Shown: piece by piece, positions 44,637 to 52,856 of the stretch
Layout of the letters: every line of letters starts with the position of its first letter
Position numbering within the stretch: the stretch's first letter is position 1
Source: Bdellovibrio sp.
GTDB taxonomy: Bacteria > Bdellovibrionota > Bacteriovoracia > Bacteriovoracales > Bacteriovoracaceae
Assembly (NCBI GenBank): GCA_016187935.1
Contig: JACPIU010000020.1
Location: 62,001 to 126,000, forward strand
DNA: 64,000 nucleotides
Direction: 5' to 3'
Notes under the pieces: generated by a model
The model's database searches: none
What the model was told of the DNA's origin: nothing
Seen by the model: the letters and a program-made list of their open reading frames with translations, nothing else
Translations under genes and position numbers: made by a program

Positions 44637-45464
44637 TCATTTCTTAGTTTCCCCTACTCCAGGATTTTGTAGAAAATCGGCGATATTGTGGGAGAGATCG
44701 CGATGGGCCCACAAATGTTTCAAATATATTCGCAGTTTCTTGGCATCTGTCACGAAATGTAAGGCCCCATTAAGACATAGATTAATTTGGCCGGTTTCCT
44801 CGGAAACAACAATCACCACGGCATCGGTAACTTCGGTGACTCCGATGGCAGCACGATGACGAGTCCCGTAGTGGCGGTCGATCTCGATATTTCTGGCCAG
44901 TGGCAGATAGCAGCCGACAGCAGCAATTTGGCCATCACTCACCACCATTGCACCGTCATGAATAGAGGCCTTTGATTGGAAAATAGCATAGATCAAATCC
45001 GAATGAATTTTACTTTGCAGTATGGTTCCCGTTTCGATGAAATTTCCCAATCCTTGGGCCCGTTCAAAAACAATTAAGGCACCTATTTTTTCTCTTGCCA
45101 TGGCCACAATGGCCTCGATCACCTCATCTAATTCCTCCGACAGTTTTTCCCGTTGCAGCCCACCAAAGATGCGTCCTTGACCGGCCATAGAGGCCAGAAC
45201 GGAACGAATCTGATCTTGAAACAGAATGACCAGGATAATAATGATGGAATCAAAAAAACTATTGAGAAACCAATTCAAGGTATGAAATTCATAATGAGCA
45301 CCAAGCCAGTAAAATAGCGACAGGATGGCCACACCGATCATAATCTGTACGGCACGTGTTCCCTTAGACATAACCAAACACTGATATACAACCACTGTCA
45401 CAATGGCCATATCAATCAGGTCTTTCAGTCCCAACTGAACTTTTAAAACTTCCAAAAAACCCAA
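44637..45464 (-). CDS. cdaA: diadenylate cyclase CdaA
   Basis: Makes c-di-AMP from two ATP. Three N-terminal hydrophobic segments (residues about 15-85) precede a DAC (DisA_N) domain. SIHDGAMVVSDGQIAAVGCYLPL and TRHRAAIGVTEVTDAVVIVVSEETG contain the DGA and RHR catalytic motifs. 275 residues is normal. First gene of the operon with cdaR and glmM, linking c-di-AMP to cell-wall precursor supply. Confidence 0.95.
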   Translation of the reverse strand: MGFLEVLKVQLGLKDLIDMAIVTVVVYQCLVMSKGTRAVQIMIGVAILSLFYWLGAHYEFHTLNWFLNSFFDSIIIILVILFQDQIRSVLASMAGQGRIFGGLQREKLSEELDEVIEAIVAMAREKIGALIVFERAQGLGNFIETGTILQSKIHSDLIYAIFQSKASIHDGAMVVSDGQIAAVGCYLPLARNIEIDRHYGTRHRAAIGVTEVTDAVVIVVSEETGQINLCLNGALHFVTDAKKLRIYLKHLWAHRDLSHNIADFLQNPGVGETKK

Positions 45465-45575
45465 ATGGGTATCTCCTGTTAATGAGATCGAAATAATCTT
45501 TTGTCATTAATCGACATGAACGAGGAGACACTTAATATTCGGTGCAGTTGTGACAATAAAGTCGGCAAAGAGTGT

Positions 45576-47660
45576 CTAAGCCACTTTTTTGAATGGCAAA
45601 ACCTGTCCACTATTTGAATCTGGTTTTTCTTCAGCCGTGGTTGTTTCAGAGGTTTGCTCAATCGCTTTTCCAGTGCTCTTTTCCGTCTGCTCTACTGCAT
45701 CATCCAAAATATCATCAACCACTTCTGTGACTTTAACCTTGACGCCCGCCTTATTCAAATCAGCAACCACTTGCTGGCTGACTAAAAGTTTCTTGCGCAA
45801 GGCCTCGCGGCTAATTCCCATTTCCTTAGCGGCCTTGGATTTATTTCCGCTATTACGCTTAACCTCGGCCAAAATCATTTCCCGTTCAACCAAGGACAAC
45901 CGATCCTTCAAAGGAATACGGTAATCATCAACAAAAGGTGTTTCCCCAAAGATGCGTTTTCTATAAGACACATCCAGTAAAGGAGTGGCCGAATTCTCGA
46001 GTTCAACATCGGAAATCACATGGTTTTTTGGATTATAAAGAACCGCTCTTTCCACACACAGTTTTAATTCTTGAATATTTCCAGGCCAATCATAGCTCAT
46101 CAATCTGTGCATGGATTTATCAGAAAAATTCTTAAGCAGTAGCCCTTGTTGCTTACACTCTTTTTTCAAGAAATAGTCTACCAGCGAAGGAACATCTTCA
46201 ATTCTTCTTCGCAATGGTTCGATTTGAATATAGGCCCTAGAAATAAATTCATGGAGTTCGGCCACGAATTCACTTTTCTCCACCATGCTACTGAGATCTT
46301 CAGATGCGGTGGCGATAACCCGCACGTCGAGACTGATTTTACTTCCTGGGATATGGCGATCTTTTAAAATATTCACCAAACGTCTTTGCATCTCCACCGG
46401 GAGACCACAAACCTCGCGTAACAAAATGGACCCCCCTTGGCATTTGAGCAATTTACATTTCATTGGGTCGGTTGAAAAAAGCTGTTCTTCAACTTTGGAA
46501 TAATCTTTTTCAGCGCAATCGATATATTCAAAACTACTGAGACCACGCCGTCCTTCGATATGAAGAATTCTGGCAAACAGCGTTTTTCCCGCGCCCTTTT
46601 CACCGTGAATAAGAACGGGGACGTCAAGATCTTTGACTTTTAAAATAGTCCCACGCAAAGAATTCACATGAGCGGTTTTGCCAATAATGGCGTATTCACG
46701 ATCATGAGGCATGCTGAAGCGGCGAATCTGTGAATTGACTGAAATGGGATTATAATTATGAAATACGGAAGAAAAAACCAAGGCCAAAACTTTCATGGTT
46801 TTTTCGTCTTCCACAGTAAAGCGATCCTGATTGCGTTTGTTAATAACTTCAATGACACCGATAATTTTATCTTCCCGATTGTGGATGGGATGACAGATTA
46901 TCGACTTGGTTTCAAAACCAAAACGCTTGTCAAAATCTTCATTAAAACGTGAAGAATCGGTTCCAGTATCAATATTAAGCGCCACCCCCGTGGTAAATAC
47001 CGAACCGGCAATGCCCAAACGATAATCGAAACGCAGCTCTTCCTTGGCCACTCCTAAAGCACATACGGCTTCTAATTCGTTGGAATCCGGGTTGATGAGA
47101 AAAATTGAAGACCTCTGGGCATTTAATATCCGCACAACCTCTTCCAACATATTTTGAAGAAAGCCTTCTTTATCACCAAAATGTGTAATGTCCTTAAAGA
47201 GAGAGAGAAGGAGAGAGAACATTTCGAAGCCTTCCGACGCCTTTGTATATTTCTCCTTCAGAGCACACTCTATCAGGCTATCCTTTAAACGATCGGAAGA
47301 AAAAGAGCCGATATACTGTTCAAGGAATTTTCGCACTGTCTTCTCTTCACCCAACTCCACTCCATAAATAATCTCATCATCTCCGACTGAATTGCTGAAG
47401 GCCCTTACGACTTTGCCTGTCAGGTCCAAATGCATCTTCTTATATTGCAAGGAAATGCTGAGAACGACTCCCACTGAAATTCGTTCTTTTGTTGCGATAC
47501 CAAGACCGGTCACTGAGATATCTATTAGACGGGCGTCTTCCACATAGGCAGTACGGCCCGTCTCATCCTCTCTTTCTACCAGACAACGTAGGTTATCACT
47601 TTGTTCTACAGTGATACGAAAGCTCTGGTAAAACTTGAATTCTGATAAACTTGCAAGCAT
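45576..47660 (-). CDS. PilZ-GAF-AAA+-Fis regulator with degenerate sigma-54-activator motifs
   Basis: Start at 47660 has AAGGAA six bases upstream; the frame extends 25 codons further without a site. Domains: PilZ-like (residues about 5-115, DISVTGLGIATKERISVG), GAF (about 165-310, RLGIAGSVFTTG, GVIEVINK), AAA+ (about 325-560, Walker A GEKGAGKTLFA, PLRRRIEDVPSLVDYFL, YDWPGNIQELKLCVERAV), Fis-type HTH (about 600-627, NKSKAAKEMGISREALRKKL). The GAFTGA loop that contacts sigma-54 is absent, and Walker B reads GGSILLREV with Arg where activators have Asp. It is therefore unlikely to activate sigma-54 in the usual way. c-di-GMP binding by the PilZ domain is not secured: the RxxxR motif is not clear. 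Confidence 0.85.
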   Translation of the reverse strand: MLASLSEFKFYQSFRITVEQSDNLRCLVEREDETGRTAYVEDARLIDISVTGLGIATKERISVGVVLSISLQYKKMHLDLTGKVVRAFSNSVGDDEIIYGVELGEEKTVRKFLEQYIGSFSSDRLKDSLIECALKEKYTKASEGFEMFSLLLSLFKDITHFGDKEGFLQNMLEEVVRILNAQRSSIFLINPDSNELEAVCALGVAKEELRFDYRLGIAGSVFTTGVALNIDTGTDSSRFNEDFDKRFGFETKSIICHPIHNREDKIIGVIEVINKRNQDRFTVEDEKTMKVLALVFSSVFHNYNPISVNSQIRRFSMPHDREYAIIGKTAHVNSLRGTILKVKDLDVPVLIHGEKGAGKTLFARILHIEGRRGLSSFEYIDCAEKDYSKVEEQLFSTDPMKCKLLKCQGGSILLREVCGLPVEMQRRLVNILKDRHIPGSKISLDVRVIATASEDLSSMVEKSEFVAELHEFISRAYIQIEPLRRRIEDVPSLVDYFLKKECKQQGLLLKNFSDKSMHRLMSYDWPGNIQELKLCVERAVLYNPKNHVISDVELENSATPLLDVSYRKRIFGETPFVDDYRIPLKDRLSLVEREMILAEVKRNSGNKSKAAKEMGISREALRKKLLVSQQVVADLNKAGVKVKVTEVVDDILDDAVEQTEKSTGKAIEQTSETTTAEEKPDSNSGQVLPFKKVA

Positions 47661-47811
47661 AGGACTTTCCTTATTTGTGGGGCCGCATACGGCCCAAAAG
47701 CAGTGCTCTAAGCTAGCTGCCATAGTAACTTGCATGGCTTATCGGAGTTTTAGGCAAGAAGTGTTAATCTAATGCCATTTTTTTGGGGCGGTAGAATCGT
47801 TGTTCAAAATT

Positions 47812-48798
47812 TCAACGAGTTATAACCTTCTGCTGATCACTATTGGATTTATTTTCCTCAGCAGGGGCATCCATAGCAACCCCTTGTCTGAGCTTTTTAC
47901 TCAAATCTTTTAAAATGGCTTCATCTATGGCACTTCGAAATAGCTGCCAATACTCACCACTTTTGGCCGGATTTGAACTGGGCAATTCAAGCGTATACGT
48001 CGGAATATTCCTTTCGTTACCGGCATAATTTCCCAAGGAACCAGGATAGACAGGAAAATTCACAATCCTATAGCCATTGGCCTTTTGCCCCATCTGAATG
48101 AGCAGCTCATGCGGACCATTATTAACGATCCCTTCATTAAGCTGAAGAGGTTTGGGCCCATCATAATCCAGCATGGTTAAAGGAGCATGAACGGAAATAA
48201 TCTTGTTGGGTGAATAACGAATTAGAAGATTGACTTGAAAAAGGACTTCAGGCTCGCTCAAAGGTTTGTAACCAGGGTAGCGTCGTGGATCTTTGCCGCA
48301 ACGATTGGTCCAATACTTGATGGCCTTGGATGGCCAATCTTTTGTGGGAAAATTCCTATTAATGTCGACTTTATGGGCGTTGGTTCTGGTAGGTCGCTTC
48401 TTGAAAAATGAATCTGGGTTGACCAGTGGAGCCACTAAGACAGTGCGATTGTGATAGAGTTGTTGATTGGCCTTAAGGTTGGCCATAATATCAAAGCAGA
48501 ATTTCACGGGAGTAATTTCATCCCCGTGAATGCCACATAAAATAATCGTCGTCTCAACATTTGATTCCTCCCCAAAGACCACCCAAGGGAGAGGGTCCCC
48601 CAAGACAGAATTACGCACGTGATTCCAGTTGTAAGACCGACATCCCGATTCTCCCCAGCCATATTTTTTGAAACTCTGATCCATTTTATCGCAGTAGGTA
48701 TCCATGACCGCGATTTTGGCCAGTGTAGCATCCTGGCCAAAGCTTAAAGAATACCCCAAAATAACAACAGTCCATAGAGTACAGACAAGTCGAAGCAT
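47812..48798 (-). CDS. M14-type zinc carboxypeptidase, exported
   Basis: Signal peptide MLRLVCTLWTVVILGYSLSFG. CGIHGDEITPVKF (zinc His and Glu), NPDSFFKKRPTRTNAHKVDINRNFP (substrate Arg region), SVHAPLTMLDYDGP (zinc His), and PTYTLELPSS (catalytic Glu). These match the MpaA/succinylglutamate-desuccinylase-like M14 branch, which cleaves peptidoglycan peptides or small amides. About 328 residues. Start chosen at 48798; a longer frame would overlap the divergent gene. The start lies only 6 bases from the start of the ATP-grasp gene. Confidence 0.85.
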   Translation of the reverse strand: MLRLVCTLWTVVILGYSLSFGQDATLAKIAVMDTYCDKMDQSFKKYGWGESGCRSYNWNHVRNSVLGDPLPWVVFGEESNVETTIILCGIHGDEITPVKFCFDIMANLKANQQLYHNRTVLVAPLVNPDSFFKKRPTRTNAHKVDINRNFPTKDWPSKAIKYWTNRCGKDPRRYPGYKPLSEPEVLFQVNLLIRYSPNKIISVHAPLTMLDYDGPKPLQLNEGIVNNGPHELLIQMGQKANGYRIVNFPVYPGSLGNYAGNERNIPTYTLELPSSNPAKSGEYWQLFRSAIDEAILKDLSKKLRQGVAMDAPAEENKSNSDQQKVITR

Positions 48799-48804
48799 AT
48801 TTAT

Positions 48805-49719
48805 ATGAACCTCAAAGAATGTGATTTGGTTATTGTAGCACAAAATCCTTGCTTACCAACTCATCATCGTTTTTTACATGAAGCAAAAAAAATGGGGTTG
48901 AAGGCCCAAATCCTAGATCTTGGAAAATATTGCTTCACTATTCCAAATTCCTCCATGGCCAGGAGAAAGATTGCCATTCCGACTAAGACAAAATGGGCCC
49001 TTCACCGAACCATGGGTATCAATTTTGACGAGTTCGATTTAAGAGTGGCGACCGAGCTCGAAACCCAGCACTTCAAAATTAGCAATCCACTCCCCCTCAT
49101 GACGGCCTTACGGGACAAGGTCGCCCAGCTCCAGGCCCTTCACCAGTGGGGGATTCCAGTCATTCCAAGCCTTGTGGTGAGAGGAGACATAGACGGCAAT
49201 AATCTTGCTTCTATTCAACGATTTATTCGGCAATCCAAACACTCGCGTTTTATTTTGAAAACCGAACGGGGTAATCAGGGTCTGGGGGTCTCATTAATCA
49301 ATGGAGTCGACTCACTTTTCTCATGGCTTATAACTCTCCGGGCCACCCAGGACCAGCGTTTTATCCTGCAATCTTTTATCCAGGAAGCTCAAGAATATAG
49401 AGTCGTCATGTGCCGTGATCAATGTATGGGAGTGGTGGAAAAACAGAGGCAGTCCCTGACAAATCACAATTTCAAGCATAATGCTCAGCATACCCGTTTC
49501 AAGTTGCTGAAGAGTTCATCTCATAAACGAACCACAATGATTGCTTGGGCCCAGCATCTCCAAGAAAAAATGCAGGCCGATTTTCTGGCGATCGACTTTC
49601 TTATGAACAAAAACAATTTGACAGTACTTGAAATAGGATTATGCCCTGGATTTTCCGAATTTGAACGGGCCTCTAAAATCAACGTCGCTGGGGAACTTCT
49701 TAAAAATCTCTTCCAATAA
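48805..49719 (+). CDS. RimK-like ATP-grasp ligase
   Basis: ATP-dependent carboxylate-amine ligase of the RimK type, joining amino acids or peptides. N-terminal domain CDLVIVAQNPCLPTHHRFLHEAKKMGLKAQIL, then RDKVAQLQALHQWGIPVIPS, FILKTERGNQGLGVSLI (ATP-binding Lys and Gly-rich loop), FILQSFIQEAQEYRVVMC, and DFLAIDFLMNKNNLTVLEIG with metal-binding Asp and Glu. 304 residues. No Shine-Dalgarno before the ATG. Divergent from the M14 gene with a 6-base gap, so each gene's leader lies in the other's coding region. A terminator follows. Confidence 0.8.
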   Translation: MNLKECDLVIVAQNPCLPTHHRFLHEAKKMGLKAQILDLGKYCFTIPNSSMARRKIAIPTKTKWALHRTMGINFDEFDLRVATELETQHFKISNPLPLMTALRDKVAQLQALHQWGIPVIPSLVVRGDIDGNNLASIQRFIRQSKHSRFILKTERGNQGLGVSLINGVDSLFSWLITLRATQDQRFILQSFIQEAQEYRVVMCRDQCMGVVEKQRQSLTNHNFKHNAQHTRFKLLKSSSHKRTTMIAWAQHLQEKMQADFLAIDFLMNKNNLTVLEIGLCPGFSEFERASKINVAGELLKNLFQ

Positions 49720-49754
49720 AAAAATCCCCCTCTATTGCGAGGGGGATTTTTTTC
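49718..49754. terminator. strong bidirectional terminator
   Basis: ATCCCCCTC-TATTGC-GAGGGGGAT stem flanked by an A-run and a T7-run; the stop of the ATP-grasp gene lies just before it. Confidence 0.92.
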
Positions 49755-49880
49755 GGCCACTCATGGTTGGGGAATTGCCATTTGGCCCTTTTGCCTAATA
49801 CCTAGAATCTATGCTAATCTCGTGCCAACCACTCATGTATTTTTTTTACACTCTAACGTGTCGATAAGAGTAAATTGCCT

Positions 49881-49911
49881 TTGATCTTTTTCCCAATCCT
49901 CGGTGTATAAT
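49881..49911 (+). promoter_or_regulatory. sigma-70-like promoter for 49958 gene
   Basis: A perfect TATAAT at 49906-49911, with TTGATC at 49881-49886 and a 19-base spacer, about 46 bases before the ATG. The spacing is longer than ideal. Confidence 0.45.
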
Positions 49912-49957
49912 CTTAAGACACTGTCTAAATTTTTGGCAGTGCTGTTAAGGAGATGTT

Positions 49958-50749
49958 ATGCGTGCTGCTATTGCGATCTTTGTTCCCATCTGTATCTTAT
50001 TCTTTGTCCTCGAGGTGTCCGCAGACCAACCAACCCTTTCTGATGTGACTGAAGGACAATTAGATGGCATCTATAAGGATTTGGGTTCAATTATGTATCC
50101 CACCACGGTCAGTGGCGCGAGCAGCTTGGGAAAAATTTTTGGCTTTGAGATAGGTGTTTTAGGAGGAGTGGCCGATTCTCCCCATATTGATGCTGTCGTA
50201 CCTGAAAATGTTTCGCGTTTACCTAAGGCGGGAATAATGGGAATCGTGAGCGTCCCTTTTGGATTGGGTGTGGAAGCCAGTGTCCTTCCTGTCAAGGTGG
50301 GGGACTTCGAGTATGATTATATGTCTATTGGAGGCCGCTGGACCGTAAACGAAGTTATCTCGGCCATTCCATTTTTAGACCTGAAGCTCAAAGTTGATTT
50401 CACCAAGGCCGAGCTGAAATGGAGACAAACGATCAGTAATGTTCCCGTTGACGTCAAATATGAAAATAAATCAACCGCCTATTCTCTCACTATCGGTAAG
50501 AAAATTCTTTTCATCGAACCTTATGCCGGTTTGGGACGCATTGATGGAAAATCCACTCTAACTTCCACTGGAACAGTATCTATTTTTGATGTGAGTGTCC
50601 CCCTTTCCGCCAGAGAAGATGTCTCAAAAAGTGATACCTATTATTTTTTAGGATGCCAGTTACATCTACTTCTCTTAAATCTGGGAGCGGAGATGGCCAA
50701 AGTCTATGACAACAAAGTCATCGTAGGAAAACTCTCTTTTGGGTTCTAA
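49958..50749 (+). CDS. outer-membrane-like protein (DUF6588-like)
   Basis: Signal peptide MRAAIAIFVPICILFFVLEVSA, then alternating strand-rich sequence (FGFEIGVLGGVADSP, IMGIVSVPFGLGVEASVLP, DYMSIGGRWTVNEVI, FIEPYAGLGRIDGKS) ending VIVGKLSFGF, a typical barrel C terminus. 263 residues. AAGGAGATGTT precedes the ATG. Resembles DUF6588-type outer-membrane proteins, though this assignment is from pattern only. Overlaps the convergent phosphatase gene by 4 bases. Confidence 0.6.
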   Translation: MRAAIAIFVPICILFFVLEVSADQPTLSDVTEGQLDGIYKDLGSIMYPTTVSGASSLGKIFGFEIGVLGGVADSPHIDAVVPENVSRLPKAGIMGIVSVPFGLGVEASVLPVKVGDFEYDYMSIGGRWTVNEVISAIPFLDLKLKVDFTKAELKWRQTISNVPVDVKYENKSTAYSLTIGKKILFIEPYAGLGRIDGKSTLTSTGTVSIFDVSVPLSAREDVSKSDTYYFLGCQLHLLLLNLGAEMAKVYDNKVIVGKLSFGF

Positions 50750-51324
50750 CGAATCACACAATGCTTACTGTTTTCTCGACAGGGAAGCCCATCGATAAAA
50801 TCGCGCAGGTCACGGACCTGGGGTTTTAGCTGAGGGTGAAAGATCATGTATTTTCCATGTCTCATCATTATAGCGATGGCATCAGCAGAGGTTAGCCCCT
50901 GGTATTTCATCTGATAATAGGCCGCCAATCGTCCAGTGCGGTGGCAACCGCATTCACAACGAAAAGCAATCTTTTTTCCAGTAGCACGGGCCTGGGCCAC
51001 CCATTGATCAAAAAATTGCAAGAATTCCGCAGTCACGGGAGTCTTAGCACCTTGTGCAAGGTTGTAAACTATCTTGAGACGGGGACACTCTGGATGATGT
51101 CTCATTTCACGCTCTCCCGCCGTCCCACTCAATACCATCACCTCATCAATGCCAAGATCACAGAGCATCCGAACGTCTTCACGGGACGGTTTACTATAGC
51201 GGAAAATGGCAAAACCGGAGGCCTTATCATTATCAATCATATGCAAATTATTTGCTCCGGCGCTGACCTCATTTAGAGCAAAAGCCGGTAGTAAAAGACA
51301 AATCAAGAGAAACCAAAATTTCAT
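50746..51324 (-). CDS. exported Cys-based (dual-specificity-like) phosphatase
   Basis: Start at 51324 (MKFWFLLICLLLPAFALNEVSAG), a signal peptide, with GGAGG before the ATG. CX5R active-site loop: AFRCECGCHRTGRLAAYYQ, preceded by the general-acid region VYNLAQGAKTPVTAE. 192 residues. The loop carries two further cysteines beside the nucleophile (C-E-C-G-C-H-R), which could make it redox-sensitive. Periplasmic or surface phosphatase; substrate unknown. Convergent with the outer-membrane gene (4-base overlap). Confidence 0.8.
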   Translation of the reverse strand: MKFWFLLICLLLPAFALNEVSAGANNLHMIDNDKASGFAIFRYSKPSREDVRMLCDLGIDEVMVLSGTAGEREMRHHPECPRLKIVYNLAQGAKTPVTAEFLQFFDQWVAQARATGKKIAFRCECGCHRTGRLAAYYQMKYQGLTSADAIAIMMRHGKYMIFHPQLKPQVRDLRDFIDGLPCRENSKHCVIR

Positions 51325-51455
51325 AATCGCCTCCGATTTCGATCCCATTCTAAATGGCTTTGTCATAATGAGAAGACTTTTTTCTTTTCCGACCTGAGAG
51401 AGAGATGACAAAAACAATGCCTTGCGTAGTATTTTTATTGATTTTAACTATTGCA

Positions 51456-51474
51456 ATATTAATTTTATTAATAT
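51456..51474. promoter_or_regulatory. palindrome 1, candidate operator of DUF2089 operon
   Basis: ATATTAAT-TTT-ATTAATAT is a perfect 8-base inverted repeat about 50 bases before the DUF2089 ATG. It shares its TTAATTTTATTAA core with the second palindrome. Confidence 0.55.
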
Positions 51475-51487
51475 AAAACAGTCGCGA

Positions 51488-51504
51488 TGTTAATTTTATT
51501 AACA
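51488..51504. promoter_or_regulatory. palindrome 2, candidate operator of DUF2089 operon
   Basis: TGTTAAT-TTT-ATTAACA is a perfect 7-base inverted repeat. Its centre is 31 bases (about three helix turns) from that of palindrome 1, so two dimers could bind on the same face. The position suggests repression by a nearby helix-turn-helix protein. Confidence 0.55.
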
Positions 51505-51521
51505 ATCACTTTGAGATCGCT

Positions 51522-51899
51522 ATGAATAAAATGCTTGCCCATTGTCCTATTTGCCACCGCTCTCTTTATGTCCGAGAACTCGAATGCCAGTCCTGTCATA
51601 CATCTATCCGGGGCGAGTTCGAGTTGGATACTGCCAAAGTGATGGATGATGAAATTTCTCATTTCATCAAAGTCTTCATTCACGCGGAAGGCAACATCAA
51701 ACGTGTCGAAAAAATACTTAATTGCTCTTACCCCAAAGTAAAAAATCTTCTCAAAAAGGCCCAGGCCCATTTGGGCCTAAAAGAACAAGAGATTGAAGAC
51801 AGCGATCGCTCCAAAGCGAAAAAGGATGAAATTTTAGATTTGCTTGAGAGTGGAGAGATTTCAGCGGATGAGGCCATTAAGCGATTACATGAAAAATAG
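51522..51899 (+). CDS. DUF2089 zinc-ribbon/HTH protein with SHOCT-like tail
   Basis: 125 residues. Residues 8-25 form a zinc ribbon (CPIC ... CQSC). About 40-90 form a helix-turn-helix (DEISHFIKVFIHAEGNIKRVEKILNCSYPKVKNLLKKA), typical of DUF2089. Residues 100-123 form a short helical motif (DEILDLLESGEISADEAIKRL), which recurs in the next two genes. It is the likely DNA-binding regulator of this operon; two near-identical palindromes lie just upstream, so autoregulation is plausible. The next ATG is 11 bases after its stop. Confidence 0.8.
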   Translation: MNKMLAHCPICHRSLYVRELECQSCHTSIRGEFELDTAKVMDDEISHFIKVFIHAEGNIKRVEKILNCSYPKVKNLLKKAQAHLGLKEQEIEDSDRSKAKKDEILDLLESGEISADEAIKRLHEK

Positions 51900-51909
51900 G
51901 GAGGAATAT

Positions 51910-52770
51910 ATGAATTTTGCAATGACAACTCGATTGTTAAAAATAGATCTCAAGCTGAAAAGCGGAGATCTCACAATTTTTTCAGAGGACAGACAGGATT
52001 TGGAGATTGAATTTCCCGATCTGAGGAAAGGAACTATTGAAAATGATTTTGAGGTCAACTTTGAGAATGATCACCTTGTGCTTAAAGAGAAAGAAAATAA
52101 TCTATTCGGGTTGAACCGAAGAAATTCATCAGATGTCATTTTGAGAATACCCGAGGATGTAAAACTTGAAGGGAGCATCAAGTCGTACTCCGGTGATCTT
52201 CAAGCCGATACCTTTCATTTTTGCGGTGATATATCCGTCTATGCCGGTGACCTATCCTTCGAAACTTTTATAGGAGAACTTGAATTAAAATCGTACAGTG
52301 GTGATGTCACCATCGACGATGGCGAGTTTTCCGCACTTCATATTAATAGTTATTCCGGGGATGTCAAAATTAAGGCCGCCTTCAAATTGAATGAAGATGC
52401 TGAAATCAAAAGCATGTCGGGAGATGTTGCGATTGATTTTACCTCCTACCGGAGCGACAAAACGATCACTATAAATTCGCTGAGTGGTGACATCAATACT
52501 TCTGGAGCAATTCCCGAAAATAAAATAATGATCAAGCATAATCTGAAAAATCTAGGCCAAGATATCAATGCCAAAATTATGCGAGGACTGTCTAAAATTC
52601 AAAATATCGCCGGAAAAAAAAGCGACCTCGATGAAGTCAAGATTGAAATCAATCCGCATAAGAACGACCGATCAGAAAACAATCTCGATATTGATCGCAT
52701 CCTTTCCATGGTCGAGAGCGGCAGAGTGACAGTGGATGAGGCGGAACGGCTCATTAAGGCGCTTGGATAA
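51910..52770 (+). CDS. DUF4097-like beta-repeat protein with SHOCT-like tail
   Basis: 286 residues; start at 51910 with AGGGAGG upstream (a longer frame from 51844 overlaps the previous gene). Residues 1-75 are beta-rich (LKIDLKLKSGDLTIF). About six repeats follow with a core S-x-S/A-G-D (IKSYSGDLQ, VYAGDLS, LKSYSGDVTI, INSYSGDVKI, IKSMSGDVAI, INSLSGDINT), each near 20 residues, as in DUF4097/YvlB proteins. The C-terminal 27 residues are a SHOCT-like motif, RILSMVESGRVTVDEAERLIKAL. No signal peptide. In Bacillus, YvlB-type proteins respond to envelope stress; a similar role here is inference. Confidence 0.75.
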   Translation: MNFAMTTRLLKIDLKLKSGDLTIFSEDRQDLEIEFPDLRKGTIENDFEVNFENDHLVLKEKENNLFGLNRRNSSDVILRIPEDVKLEGSIKSYSGDLQADTFHFCGDISVYAGDLSFETFIGELELKSYSGDVTIDDGEFSALHINSYSGDVKIKAAFKLNEDAEIKSMSGDVAIDFTSYRSDKTITINSLSGDINTSGAIPENKIMIKHNLKNLGQDINAKIMRGLSKIQNIAGKKSDLDEVKIEINPHKNDRSENNLDIDRILSMVESGRVTVDEAERLIKALG

Positions 52771-52856
52771 AGCGATGAATGATAACATTTAATCGATGTC
52801 AAAACAAAAGATAGAACTATGCTTTGTAATAAACTGTAAATTATAAGGAGTTGTAT

